32,874 nt of DNA, taken from the NCBI GenBank assembly GCA_028693705.1, contig JAQUUX010000037.1, positions 1 through 32,874 on the forward strand, given 5' to 3'. Origin of the DNA: Lachnospiraceae bacterium (lineage in GTDB: Bacteria > Bacillota > Clostridia > Lachnospirales > Lachnospiraceae). Shown piece by piece: positions 16,232-24,420 of this stretch. Position 1 is the first letter of the stretch; each line of letters opens with the position of its first letter. Below the pieces are notes generated by a model. It searched no databases. It was not told the origin of the DNA and saw only the letters and a list, made by a program, of their open reading frames with translations. The translations under genes were made by a program, and so were the position numbers.

Positions 16232-17107
16232 ATGAACCAATATAAGAAGCCTTACATTATTGCCGAAGCCGGCTGTAACCATAAAGGCGAAATGGAAATT
16301 GCCAAAGAACTGATCAATGTTGCCGCAATGTTCTGTCATGCGGATGCCATAAAATTTCAAAAAAGATGCCCAAAGGAATTACTGACACCGGAGCAGTATA
16401 ATGCTCCACATCCTAATCCGCAGAATTCCTATGGTGCTACTTATGGTGCTCATCGTGAATTTCTGGAATTCACTGTAGATCAACACGCACAATTAAAAGA
16501 ATGGTGTGAAGAGGCCGGTATTACCTATGCTACATCCGTATGGGATATGACTTCTGCTAAAGAGATTGCTTCTCTGAAACCTAAGTTTATTAAAATTCCC
16601 TCTGCATGCAACACTTATTTCGAGATGCTTCAGTGGTTATGTGATAACTATCAGGGCGAAATCCAGTTATCCTTTGGTATGACTACACAGGCCGAGGAAG
16701 AAGAAATTGTAGAATTGTTTGAAAAAAACGGACGTGCCAAAGATCTTGTACTCTTCAACTGTACTTCCGGCTATCCGGTACCTTTTAAGGATGTATGTTT
16801 ATTAGAGATTAACAGAATGCAGAAATTATATGCTGACCGTGTAAAAGAAATCGGTTTTTCCGGCCACCACCTCGGCATAGCTGTTGATGTTGCTGCATAT
16901 ACTCTTGGTGCCAATATCATCGAACGTCATTACACACTGGATCGTACCTGGAAAGGCACAGATCATGCTGCTTCCCTGGAACCGGACGGTATTAGAAAAC
17001 TGGTTCGCAACTTAAATGCTGTACATGATTCCCTGACCTATAAGGCCGAAGAGATCCTGCCAATCGAAGCAGAACAGCGTCAGAAATTAAAATATAGAGA
17101 ACATTGA
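16232..17107 (+). CDS. NeuB/NANS-type nonulosonic acid (9-phosphate) synthase lacking a SAF domain
   Basis: A 291-residue TIM-barrel synthase that condenses PEP with a mannose-type sugar. Visible family motifs are EAGCNHKG (12-19), KFQ (41-43), CTSGYP (177-182), FSGHHLGI (209-216) and ERHYTLDRTWKGTDHAASLEP in two blocks (231-251). The SGH in place of the SDHT usual in bacterial NeuB, and the TWKGTDH block, resemble animal NANS, which uses 6-phosphorylated ManNAc or mannose. The protein ends after the barrel, so the C-terminal SAF (antifreeze-like) domain of typical NeuB (about 340 residues) is absent. An ideal AGGAGG sets the start at 16232. The next gene encodes the activating enzyme plus phosphatase. 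The product could be KDN-9-P or Neu5Ac-9-P, and KDN is favoured by inference. Confidence 0.88.
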   Translation: MNQYKKPYIIAEAGCNHKGEMEIAKELINVAAMFCHADAIKFQKRCPKELLTPEQYNAPHPNPQNSYGATYGAHREFLEFTVDQHAQLKEWCEEAGITYATSVWDMTSAKEIASLKPKFIKIPSACNTYFEMLQWLCDNYQGEIQLSFGMTTQAEEEEIVELFEKNGRAKDLVLFNCTSGYPVPFKDVCLLEINRMQKLYADRVKEIGFSGHHLGIAVDVAAYTLGANIIERHYTLDRTWKGTDHAASLEPDGIRKLVRNLNAVHDSLTYKAEEILPIEAEQRQKLKYREH

Positions 17108-17119
17108 TTGGAAAATAAA

Positions 17120-18289
17120 ATGAATATAGCATTTATTCCCGTAAGGGGTGGAAGTAAATCCATCCCTTTAAAAAACATTAAAGAAATCTGTGGAAAGCCT
17201 TTGGTCTACTGGACCGTAGCTGCTGCAAATGCCTGTGAAAATATTGATAAAGTAATTGTCTCTACAGATAGTCCTATTATCGAGTCTACTGTAGTTTCCT
17301 TTGGGTTTCCCAAAGTTGAGATCCATCATCGCAGTGCAGAATCTGCAACTGATACAGCTTCCACTGAATTTGCCATGCTGGAATATGCCAGACAGGCAGA
17401 ATTTGATAACATGGTTTTGGTACAGGCTACCTCGCCACTGCTTTCAAGTGAGGATCTGAGCCATGGATTTGAAGTTTTTAATCAACCCGATTGTGACAGC
17501 GTTTTATCTGTTGTAAAACAAAAACGGTTTTACTGGGATATTGCAGAAGATACCGGTAACGCAATCCCAGTCAATTATGACCCTTTTCATCGACCACGCA
17601 GACAGGAATTTGAAGGATTCCTAACGGAAAATGGTGCCTTCTATATTACTTCCCGTGATGATCTGCTATCTTCCGGTAATAGAATTTCTGGTAATATTCG
17701 CTCTGTCGAGATGGATGAAGCAACTGCTTACGAAATCGATGAACCAAGTGACTGGATCATTATCGAGAAATTAATGCAAAAGAGAATACAGACAGAGGCT
17801 GCTTCACAGCTTCCCGATTTTTCTCATATCAAAATGTTTCTGACCGACTCTGACGGTTGTCTGACTGATGGTGGTATGTACTACACAGAAAATGGAGATG
17901 AGATCAAAAAGTTCAATACCCAGGATGGTAAGGGACTCGCCTTATTAAAAGAAGCTAATATCATCACCGGAATTGTTACCGGCGAATCACGTGAACTGGT
18001 TTCCAGACGTGCCCAAAAGCTTGGTGTAGATATTCTTGAAATGGGTGCAAATGATAAGCTTCCTATTATCCGAAAGCTCTGTGAACAATATGATATTTCA
18101 TTAGAAGATGTGTGTTATATTGGTGATGACCTTGGTGATCTGGACGTTATAAAAGCTGTAGGAATCGGATGCAGCGTACCCAATGGAATTGATATTGTAA
18201 AGAAAAGTGCTAAATACATCACAAAGAAATCCGGTGGTAATGGCGCAATCAGAGAAGTGGCTGATTTGATCTTAGCTACCAAAGTATAA
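17120..18289 (+). CDS. CMP-nonulosonate synthetase fused to KdsC-like HAD 9-phosphatase
   Basis: A 389-residue two-domain protein. Residues 1-225 form a NeuA/CMAS-type cytidylyltransferase (VRGGSKSIPLKN at 8-19, RPRRQ at 158-162, ENGAFYI at 170-176). Residues 237-389 form a KdsC-like HAD phosphatase with an intact DSDG nucleophile motif (243-246), TGES (287-290), K313 and GDDLGD (335-340). The same domain order occurs in animal CMP-sialate synthetases, where (from memory) the DxDG nucleophile is lost. Here it is present, so this chain could both remove the 9-phosphate and make the CMP-sugar. The gene starts 12 bases after the synthase stop if ATG 17120 is used. A TTG at 17108 adjoining that stop is the alternative. 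The terminator at 18294 closes the operon. Confidence 0.9.
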   Translation: MNIAFIPVRGGSKSIPLKNIKEICGKPLVYWTVAAANACENIDKVIVSTDSPIIESTVVSFGFPKVEIHHRSAESATDTASTEFAMLEYARQAEFDNMVLVQATSPLLSSEDLSHGFEVFNQPDCDSVLSVVKQKRFYWDIAEDTGNAIPVNYDPFHRPRRQEFEGFLTENGAFYITSRDDLLSSGNRISGNIRSVEMDEATAYEIDEPSDWIIIEKLMQKRIQTEAASQLPDFSHIKMFLTDSDGCLTDGGMYYTENGDEIKKFNTQDGKGLALLKEANIITGIVTGESRELVSRRAQKLGVDILEMGANDKLPIIRKLCEQYDISLEDVCYIGDDLGDLDVIKAVGIGCSVPNGIDIVKKSAKYITKKSGGNGAIREVADLILATKV

Positions 18290-18293
18290 ATAT

Positions 18294-18318
18294 AGGGTAT
18301 AGTCATTGACTATACCCT
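18294..18318. terminator. bidirectional terminator between convergent operons
   Basis: A perfect 11-bp stem (AGGGTATAGTC/GACTATACCCT) with a 3-base loop. It begins 4 bases after the stop of the nonulosonate synthetase and overlaps the stop codon (18310) of the capsule transferase on the other strand. The tails are only moderately T-rich (CTTCTTT on plus, ATATTTATA on minus). Confidence 0.75.
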
Positions 18319-19914
18319 CTTCTTTCCACCTTCATAATATGCAAGTTCTTTTATCTTATCCTCTCTTAATTTTGTCTCAAATAAATCCAGTGATCTTGTA
18401 TTACAGTTGCTATAAGCTGTTTTATCCCCATGATTCTGTCGCATTTCATCCTGCATCTGCTGATAATCTGTATAAACAGCCTCATCAAATTCATCCAAAA
18501 ATCCATCAGATAATTTTCCATAGGTATAAACCACTTTTCGTGCCATGATCTTCTGTTCTTCTGTCAGAGGCGATAACTCCCCTGCCTTGCTTAACAGGTC
18601 AAAATACGCCTCTTTTGTAGTTGGATGGTAAGTAAATCCAAATCCATTGTAGAAGGCATCTCCCAGGGCTATAACAGGGATTCCGAAGCATGTATATTCC
18701 ATTCCTGCTGTACCACATACAGTGACTAGCACATCAGCTACATTCAATATGCTCTCCGTGCTAAACTCATCCGGGAATACATAGATATTAGGCGATTGAT
18801 TACGTTCTATCATCATCTCCACAGAATCTTTAGAATCTGCATAAGATTTTCTGGCGGGATGCGGTTTAATCAACCAGTTCACTTCGTCATGATTCTTGGC
18901 AAATTCCAGTGTTTTTTCTGTCCAGTCATAATTATCCCTGAAACAATTATCCCCGCTCTGAAAAGTCGCATCTGAGAAAACATGAGTCATGATAATTACA
19001 TTTTTCTTATTTGGATCCAGACCCGTCTTTTCTGCAAGTTCTTCTCTGGTACATACATTTTTATTCAGATATGCCACCCTGTCAATTACAGGTCCTAATT
19101 TACCATGGAACCGATCCTGCAGGAACTGCTCTACCCAGGGCTGATAATCCTCTGTTTCCGCCCGTTTAATATGTTCTTCCACATAACGATGCAAATAATG
19201 GTGTTTATATGAAGAACACTCAGTCCCATTATAAGAGATCATCCTGTCTCTCTTCATTCCTGCCTGTACTACTTTTGCACCAGAATTCTGCATAATAGAG
19301 AGAATAATGCCCTCATTATAAGGGAAATCATCGGATAGACACAGTTCCGGCTTTCCTTTTTGGCAGATCAATTCTATTTCTTCTGTAAACAGCATCAGTG
19401 AAAACAGTTTCTTCATGCAAACCTTGTCCCTGACAGTTCGAATAGTTGACAGCTCTGAAGTTCGTATAATGTCTTCATAGAGATGTAGTCCAACCGGTAT
19501 TCCATGGATCTTCATCTTCTTCAGTTCTTCTCCGCTTAGATTTCCACAATAGTATCCCATAATTTTACCCAGACACTTCATAATAGAAACCGGATGCCTC
19601 ATCATCTTCTTCCGAATGGATATATAACCGATACCAAAAGAGTCATATAATGCCCGAAGCTTTTCATTATCATTCCAATCCAGTACAACCGGCTTGGCAC
19701 CCGTTGTCTGCTCCAAGCCCTTAGCATAGATCAGCTTTGGCAGCATAAGATCAATCTCTTTGTGGATCATCATAAAATTAATATAGATGAATTTATCGCT
19801 TTTCTTAGTAACAGCATTTTTATCCCAGTATTTTCGATTCAGTTCTATAAACTGATCTAATTTGGCTTCATCTATATAAAATGGTTCATAGAATTTCTGT
19901 TGCAATTTATTCAT
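18310..19914 (-). CDS. capsule-type GT-B glycosyltransferase (KpsS/KpsC-like), candidate nonulosonate transferase
   Basis: A 534-residue soluble protein. Its C-terminal half carries KPHP (350-353), GTAGMEYTCFG (401-411) and a GFGFTYHP stretch (424-431), the pattern of Capsule_synth/KpsS-KpsC proteins that use CMP-Kdo. It is the last gene of the rightmost leftward operon and converges on the CMP-nonulosonate operon. AGGTG precedes the ATG, 3 bases after the upstream stop. Because the CMP-activated sugar made next door needs a transferase and no GT29/42/52/80-type sialyltransferase is visible, this is the best candidate to add it. That assignment is inference, and a nucleotide-sugar transferase of another specificity is possible. 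Confidence 0.72.
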   Translation of the reverse strand: MNKLQQKFYEPFYIDEAKLDQFIELNRKYWDKNAVTKKSDKFIYINFMMIHKEIDLMLPKLIYAKGLEQTTGAKPVVLDWNDNEKLRALYDSFGIGYISIRKKMMRHPVSIMKCLGKIMGYYCGNLSGEELKKMKIHGIPVGLHLYEDIIRTSELSTIRTVRDKVCMKKLFSLMLFTEEIELICQKGKPELCLSDDFPYNEGIILSIMQNSGAKVVQAGMKRDRMISYNGTECSSYKHHYLHRYVEEHIKRAETEDYQPWVEQFLQDRFHGKLGPVIDRVAYLNKNVCTREELAEKTGLDPNKKNVIIMTHVFSDATFQSGDNCFRDNYDWTEKTLEFAKNHDEVNWLIKPHPARKSYADSKDSVEMMIERNQSPNIYVFPDEFSTESILNVADVLVTVCGTAGMEYTCFGIPVIALGDAFYNGFGFTYHPTTKEAYFDLLSKAGELSPLTEEQKIMARKVVYTYGKLSDGFLDEFDEAVYTDYQQMQDEMRQNHGDKTAYSNCNTRSLDLFETKLREDKIKELAYYEGGKKRV

Positions 19915-19917
19915 TAT

Positions 19918-21093
19918 TCACCTGATCTTTCCCAGACTTTCTTCATAAATCTGATATATCTGATCCGTATTAGCCCGGAGTGAAAATTTATCTTCTGCGA
20001 TTTGATACGCCGTCTGTCCCATTTGTCCGATTATGGATGGCTGTGCTATAAATGTTTTCATACAATCAGCCAATCCCTGAGGATCTCCTGCTGTATACAG
20101 CTTTCCATTTTTACCATCATTAATGAGTTCCTTCGTTCCTCCGCTATCTGCACCGATAACCGGCAAGGTAGCAAACATATACTCTACCGTAACCCGGCCA
20201 AACGCCTCTTTTTCTGAAGCAACAATTCCCACATCCATTTGCTGCAACATGTCCGGAACATCTTCCCTATAGCCATGGAATATCACAAAGTCATTTAAGT
20301 TATGTTCGGTGACATAATCTTTCAACATCGTTTCATATGAAGTCGCACCATTACCAATCAAATGAACCTGATATCCTTTTATTCCCTGTCTTTGTAAAAT
20401 TTCACACGCATTTAAAATCGTAAACTGCCCTTTTAATTCGGATAAGACACCGGCACAAACGAAATGCACTTTTTTTTCGTTATTATTATCGCCGTTCTCT
20501 ATTTCCTTTATCTCACGTATCGGAAAAGGATTATCGATTCCATTATAAACAACGTTTATGTTATTACCGTTGCTCAACATGTTATGGTATTTATCTGCAA
20601 TAGCCTGTGATATGGCAATAACCCGATATGCTTTGGAAAATAAACAGTTTCTTACAGACGTTGGATAAATGATCTCAACCTGATAATCTTCTTCACCAAA
20701 TTCCCTGACATGCCAGATATGTGGGACTTTCAATTTATCAGCCAGCCATGCTCCTACCTGAATCGTGCTGCTGTTAGAATGAACCATATCTATCTTCTCA
20801 TCCTTTAGCAATTGATACAAATTCCGATATACTCCATGATTTCTCACAGCCTTATAAACAGCTCGGATACCTCTTTGACCTCTGCCCACTGCCTCAATCC
20901 ATCGATAAAACACATGAATATAACAAGGAATACCATTGCACTTCAAAATCTCCGCAAAATCCCCATCCCTTTCAATGGGTAAGAGTACCACTGGCTCCAC
21001 ATGATACCGTGTTCTTAAATCCAGTATTAAATTCAGCAAAGATTTGTTCGCACCATACATACATCTGCAATGGGCTATGAATAATACCTTCAA
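19918..21093 (-). CDS. family 4 glycosyltransferase
   Basis: A 391-residue GT-B retaining glycosyltransferase. The C-terminal domain holds the EX7E motif (EAFGRVTVE, E296-E304) and a following GGT (318-320), as in GT4 enzymes that use nucleotide sugars. The start codon is TTG at 21093, supported by GAGGG 7 bases upstream. No ATG fits the conserved N-terminus (MKVLFIAHC). It lies 25 bases after the preceding GT2 gene and 3 before the capsule transferase. Donor and acceptor cannot be read from the sequence. It would add a sugar to the lipid-linked repeat on the cytoplasmic side. Confidence 0.88.
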   Translation of the reverse strand: MKVLFIAHCRCMYGANKSLLNLILDLRTRYHVEPVVLLPIERDGDFAEILKCNGIPCYIHVFYRWIEAVGRGQRGIRAVYKAVRNHGVYRNLYQLLKDEKIDMVHSNSSTIQVGAWLADKLKVPHIWHVREFGEEDYQVEIIYPTSVRNCLFSKAYRVIAISQAIADKYHNMLSNGNNINVVYNGIDNPFPIREIKEIENGDNNNEKKVHFVCAGVLSELKGQFTILNACEILQRQGIKGYQVHLIGNGATSYETMLKDYVTEHNLNDFVIFHGYREDVPDMLQQMDVGIVASEKEAFGRVTVEYMFATLPVIGADSGGTKELINDGKNGKLYTAGDPQGLADCMKTFIAQPSIIGQMGQTAYQIAEDKFSLRANTDQIYQIYEESLGKIR

Positions 21094-21118
21094 GCAATAC
21101 CCTCTTTTCGCGTTTTCA

Positions 21119-21934
21119 TCAAAAACTGCAAATACGTTTTCCTGTTACATGGAATAACACTCTGCTAAGTAAATTTACCAGCTTCTTATTCCCGTTTCTA
21201 CCACTTTTCTCTGCATTCTCATAGACCTGATATACCAGTTTGCACCAGGCCGTGTTCCATTTGCTCTCCTGCAATTCTTTTTGCAATAGATAAACTTCTT
21301 TCTTTCTGCCGGCATTATCCAATCCAGTCTTATTATCTTCATACATCCGGTATGCCGTAAGGCAATCATCTATAAAGTGGAAACAACTCATTTTCTGCAT
21401 CTGGATAAAAAATTTCCAGTCGAATACATAATGAAGTTTCACATCCAATCTCAGATCATTTCTTTTCCAAAATACCGCCGGCTGTAGAATATAATACCAG
21501 CGAGATAATACCCAGTCCTTTACATGCCGATTACATTCTATGGGTTCTGTGAAATTCCCGTTACGGTCACAATAATAACCATTTCCCACGATAACCCCAG
21601 CTTCCGGGTTCGTCTCAAATGCAGTTATTACCGTTTGAAAAACCGTATCTGTATAATAAAAGTCATCTGAATTCAGCCAGCAGACAATGTCTCCTGTGAC
21701 ACGTTCCAATCCTTTATTAATGGCATCTGCCTGCCCGCAGTCCTTTTCCCGTACATAGATAATATTAGGATATTTTTTCATGTAATTACGAACAATTTCC
21801 TCTGTTCCATCATCTGACAAGTTATCCACGATAATATATTCCGCATCCTGATAGGTCTGCTGCAGAACCGATTTTATGGTATCCTCTATGAATTCTGCCT
21901 GATTCCAGGTAGGTGTTATAACCGAAATTTTCAT
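21119..21934 (-). CDS. family 2 glycosyltransferase
   Basis: A 271-residue GT-A inverting transferase. It has an N-terminal TPTWNQAEFIEDTI segment, a VDNLSDDGT nucleotide-binding stretch (36-44) and a DxD-like NSDD (88-91). This resembles the WcaA/SpsA-like group that opens capsule and EPS repeats. No membrane helices are seen. It is preceded by a weak GTGGGAAG ribosome site and follows the next gene upstream by 20 bases. It shares the operon with another soluble GT2, so each probably makes one linkage of the repeat. Confidence 0.88.
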   Translation of the reverse strand: MKISVITPTWNQAEFIEDTIKSVLQQTYQDAEYIIVDNLSDDGTEEIVRNYMKKYPNIIYVREKDCGQADAINKGLERVTGDIVCWLNSDDFYYTDTVFQTVITAFETNPEAGVIVGNGYYCDRNGNFTEPIECNRHVKDWVLSRWYYILQPAVFWKRNDLRLDVKLHYVFDWKFFIQMQKMSCFHFIDDCLTAYRMYEDNKTGLDNAGRKKEVYLLQKELQESKWNTAWCKLVYQVYENAEKSGRNGNKKLVNLLSRVLFHVTGKRICSF

Positions 21935-21954
21935 CTTCCCACTCTCTTACTTAT

Positions 21955-23067
21955 CTAAATATCGCACAATAGACAAAATTGACCCCAGTCCCTTGTACGT
22001 AAAGCTTTTTCAACTCTTTTGTGAAAAACATTTCTTGATTTCCACATTAAGAACTCGTTCGCCAATAAATCACAAGATAAAGAAAATACTGCCTTTCTAA
22101 CATCCTTATCCATCAGCACAATTCGCTTACTGTTTAATACTAACTGATGTAATACCTGCTCATACAAATCCTGAGTCATAAGTATTCTCAGCTCTTTCAT
22201 TTCGGACATAATGCCCTCTGTGATCCACCAAGTGTCCAAACATTTAGCATTCTTTTTACCTCTTTCGGACATTCCTGTATTATTCTGTCTGTAACCATAA
22301 ACAATATCAGATATCATGACAACTTTTTGTGCTATAGGTAAAATCAAATATGGTAACATAGTATCTTCAAACCATACTCCTACAGGAAAACAAACCTTTT
22401 CAAACAGTTCTACTTTGAACACTTTTCCCCAGGGGTAACCATTCAATGTACGAAATGGATTTGCATGTTCCTCCGCTTTAACCATATATATTTTTTTTGA
22501 ACTTTTCTTAAATGTATAATAACTTCCCTCTACAATTTCTGCATCATTTATAAAAGCTGAATCTAAAAGATGTTGCACTGCATTTTTCTCTAATTTATCA
22601 TCTGCATCCACAAACATCAAATATTTGCAATCCAGGTACTGCAAAGCCAAATTTCTTGCAGCTGAAGTTCCTCCATTCTTTTGAAAAATTACTTTCAAAC
22701 CACTTTTTTCTTTATATTTTTTCAGAAGCTTTGCTGTATCGTCAGTAGATCCGTCTTCAACAACCCACGTTTCCACTTTATAACTTGTTTGCTGTGAAAG
22801 TATAGAGTCTAGACATTCTTCTATGTAATTCTCCACATTATACGCTGGCACAATGATACGTAAGTCTATAACAGCTGGGATTTCTCTTTCATTGTGACAA
22901 ACACATTTAACGACAGGTTTTGTACAATATTTCTGTAATAATACCTCTGCCTCTTCTGAATCCATCTGGTATTTTTCGTGTCGAAACGGTAGCATACACA
23001 TTTTTCGAATTGCTCCAAATATATGAACTCCACCCAATATACTTTTCTTTAAGAGACCGTCTTTCAT
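21955..23067 (-). CDS. family 2 glycosyltransferase with N-terminal extension
   Basis: A 370-residue GT-A transferase. About 68 residues of basic and Cys-containing sequence precede the usual IIVPAYNVENYIEECL start of the GT2 domain. EDGSTDDT (104-111) and DADD (154-157) mark the nucleotide and metal sites. The C-terminal 100 residues are helical, as in CpsI/EpsJ-like enzymes. The ATG overlaps the stop of the membrane protein upstream by 4 bases (ATGA), indicating coupled translation. The N-terminal extension has no recognised motif. The donor sugar is unknown. Confidence 0.87.
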   Translation of the reverse strand: MKDGLLKKSILGGVHIFGAIRKMCMLPFRHEKYQMDSEEAEVLLQKYCTKPVVKCVCHNEREIPAVIDLRIIVPAYNVENYIEECLDSILSQQTSYKVETWVVEDGSTDDTAKLLKKYKEKSGLKVIFQKNGGTSAARNLALQYLDCKYLMFVDADDKLEKNAVQHLLDSAFINDAEIVEGSYYTFKKSSKKIYMVKAEEHANPFRTLNGYPWGKVFKVELFEKVCFPVGVWFEDTMLPYLILPIAQKVVMISDIVYGYRQNNTGMSERGKKNAKCLDTWWITEGIMSEMKELRILMTQDLYEQVLHQLVLNSKRIVLMDKDVRKAVFSLSCDLLANEFLMWKSRNVFHKRVEKALRTRDWGQFCLLCDI

Positions 23068-24419
23068 TTTAGCTTCTCCATCAACTTTTTCTGTTTTATA
23101 AATGATATCAGCATCAGGAAAAATGCCAGATAAAATAATGGCATATTATAAATCATATATCTGGTCTGGCAGAAGATAACCAGAGAAGTCAGAACCACAT
23201 TTCCTAAAATTGCTATCATCACCAGTAGTGCAAATTTTGCACTCTTATCTATTCTATTCTGCTTGAATAAATATCCCATTAGACACAGATACAGCAGATA
23301 TGCAATCAGAGAATACAGATTCAGAATCGAATTCTGCACTGCAATCGTAAGGATCATGCCATGTACAAAGGATGCCATATAAATCTTAAACATCTTTGGA
23401 ATATTGTGTATCAAAACTTCGCGTAAAATCGCAGAGCGAACAGCATCTGCCTGCATACTGATCTCTGCCTCATCTGTTATACCCTGTTCCCTTAAGAAAT
23501 CTACGATCATAGGCTGTGAGGTATTAATGGCTATGGAATCATAGCTTTCAGAATAATGATCCTCCAATGCCAGCAAACCGCCCTCTGCGAAATCATAATT
23601 CCAGCCATTTGCATAAGTCTCCGTCAAAATCTCAGAGAACAAGTCCTGATATTCTTTCTCCGTAATATATTCCTTTTCATCCACTGTAGACGTATACAGC
23701 ATAATGGAGAAAATCGTATTAGAAGAATCAGTATGCCCCATGAATTCCCCACGCAGTGAATAGTTATAACCTCTTTCAAACAGTATAATACAAAGGTAAG
23801 TCAGGCATATGACTGCAACAGGGAATATCGCATGACGGATACTGTGCTTTGGAATCCAATAAGTAAACCACAGCACCAGTAATAGTAATGGCAATACCAC
23901 CAGCATCTGCTTTCTCGTACTGATCATCACAAAACACGTGATCGCCGCAAACCAGATATACTTCTGTTCTCTTCGATAAATAATCTCTAATAAAAAAGCA
24001 AATAGCAGCAACCATAAGGCAATGGTAATACTCTCTGTCATAATAGAACAGGAGTAGGTACTGGCTCGCTTAGCGACAAACCGGTTTAACAAAACCGGTG
24101 CAAACTGTATCACGATTATCAGACCCAACTGCCATTTTTTTAAAGAAAAATGTCTGTCGAGAACCTCTGTTAGTTTCCAACTAGTCACTGCATTTAATAT
24201 GCTTTGCAGAAAAGCAGCTACTGTCAGATAAACCTCTGTTCCGCAGATAGCCCTCAATGCTGCCAAAAATAGCGGATAGATCGGCTCCCTGGAAGCATCC
24301 ATATTAATATAACTGGCACTGTCTGCGCAAATCACTGCTCCATCCATAACAAAAAAGACAAGATAGAATACGATAAAAATACCCAGAACAGATAAGCTTT
24401 TAAGTCTCTTTTCGCGCAT
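23064..24419 (-). CDS. GT-C-like polytopic membrane protein
   Basis: A 451-residue protein with about ten membrane helices. After the first helix comes ADSASYI (32-38) and then REPIYPLF (44-51). An acidic residue followed by a Pro-rich loop is characteristic of GT-C enzymes (GT39/PMT or Wzy-like) that use polyprenyl-phosphate sugars outside the membrane. A soluble extracytoplasmic segment lies in the middle third (about 230-330). It starts 1 base after the ABC transporter stop, with AGAGG upstream. It could transfer Und-P-sugars made by the GtrB-like enzymes of the same operon, or act as the repeat-unit polymerase. Both are inference. Confidence 0.7.
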   Translation of the reverse strand: MREKRLKSLSVLGIFIVFYLVFFVMDGAVICADSASYINMDASREPIYPLFLAALRAICGTEVYLTVAAFLQSILNAVTSWKLTEVLDRHFSLKKWQLGLIIVIQFAPVLLNRFVAKRASTYSCSIMTESITIALWLLLFAFLLEIIYRREQKYIWFAAITCFVMISTRKQMLVVLPLLLLVLWFTYWIPKHSIRHAIFPVAVICLTYLCIILFERGYNYSLRGEFMGHTDSSNTIFSIMLYTSTVDEKEYITEKEYQDLFSEILTETYANGWNYDFAEGGLLALEDHYSESYDSIAINTSQPMIVDFLREQGITDEAEISMQADAVRSAILREVLIHNIPKMFKIYMASFVHGMILTIAVQNSILNLYSLIAYLLYLCLMGYLFKQNRIDKSAKFALLVMIAILGNVVLTSLVIFCQTRYMIYNMPLFYLAFFLMLISFIKQKKLMEKLK

Positions 24420-24420
24420 C

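Noticed and set aside
16232-18289. Kdo biosynthesis, suggested by the KdsC-like domain and KpsS-like neighbour
   Set aside because: The synthase is of the NeuB/NANS type with its own motifs, not KdsA, and no KdsD-like isomerase is present.
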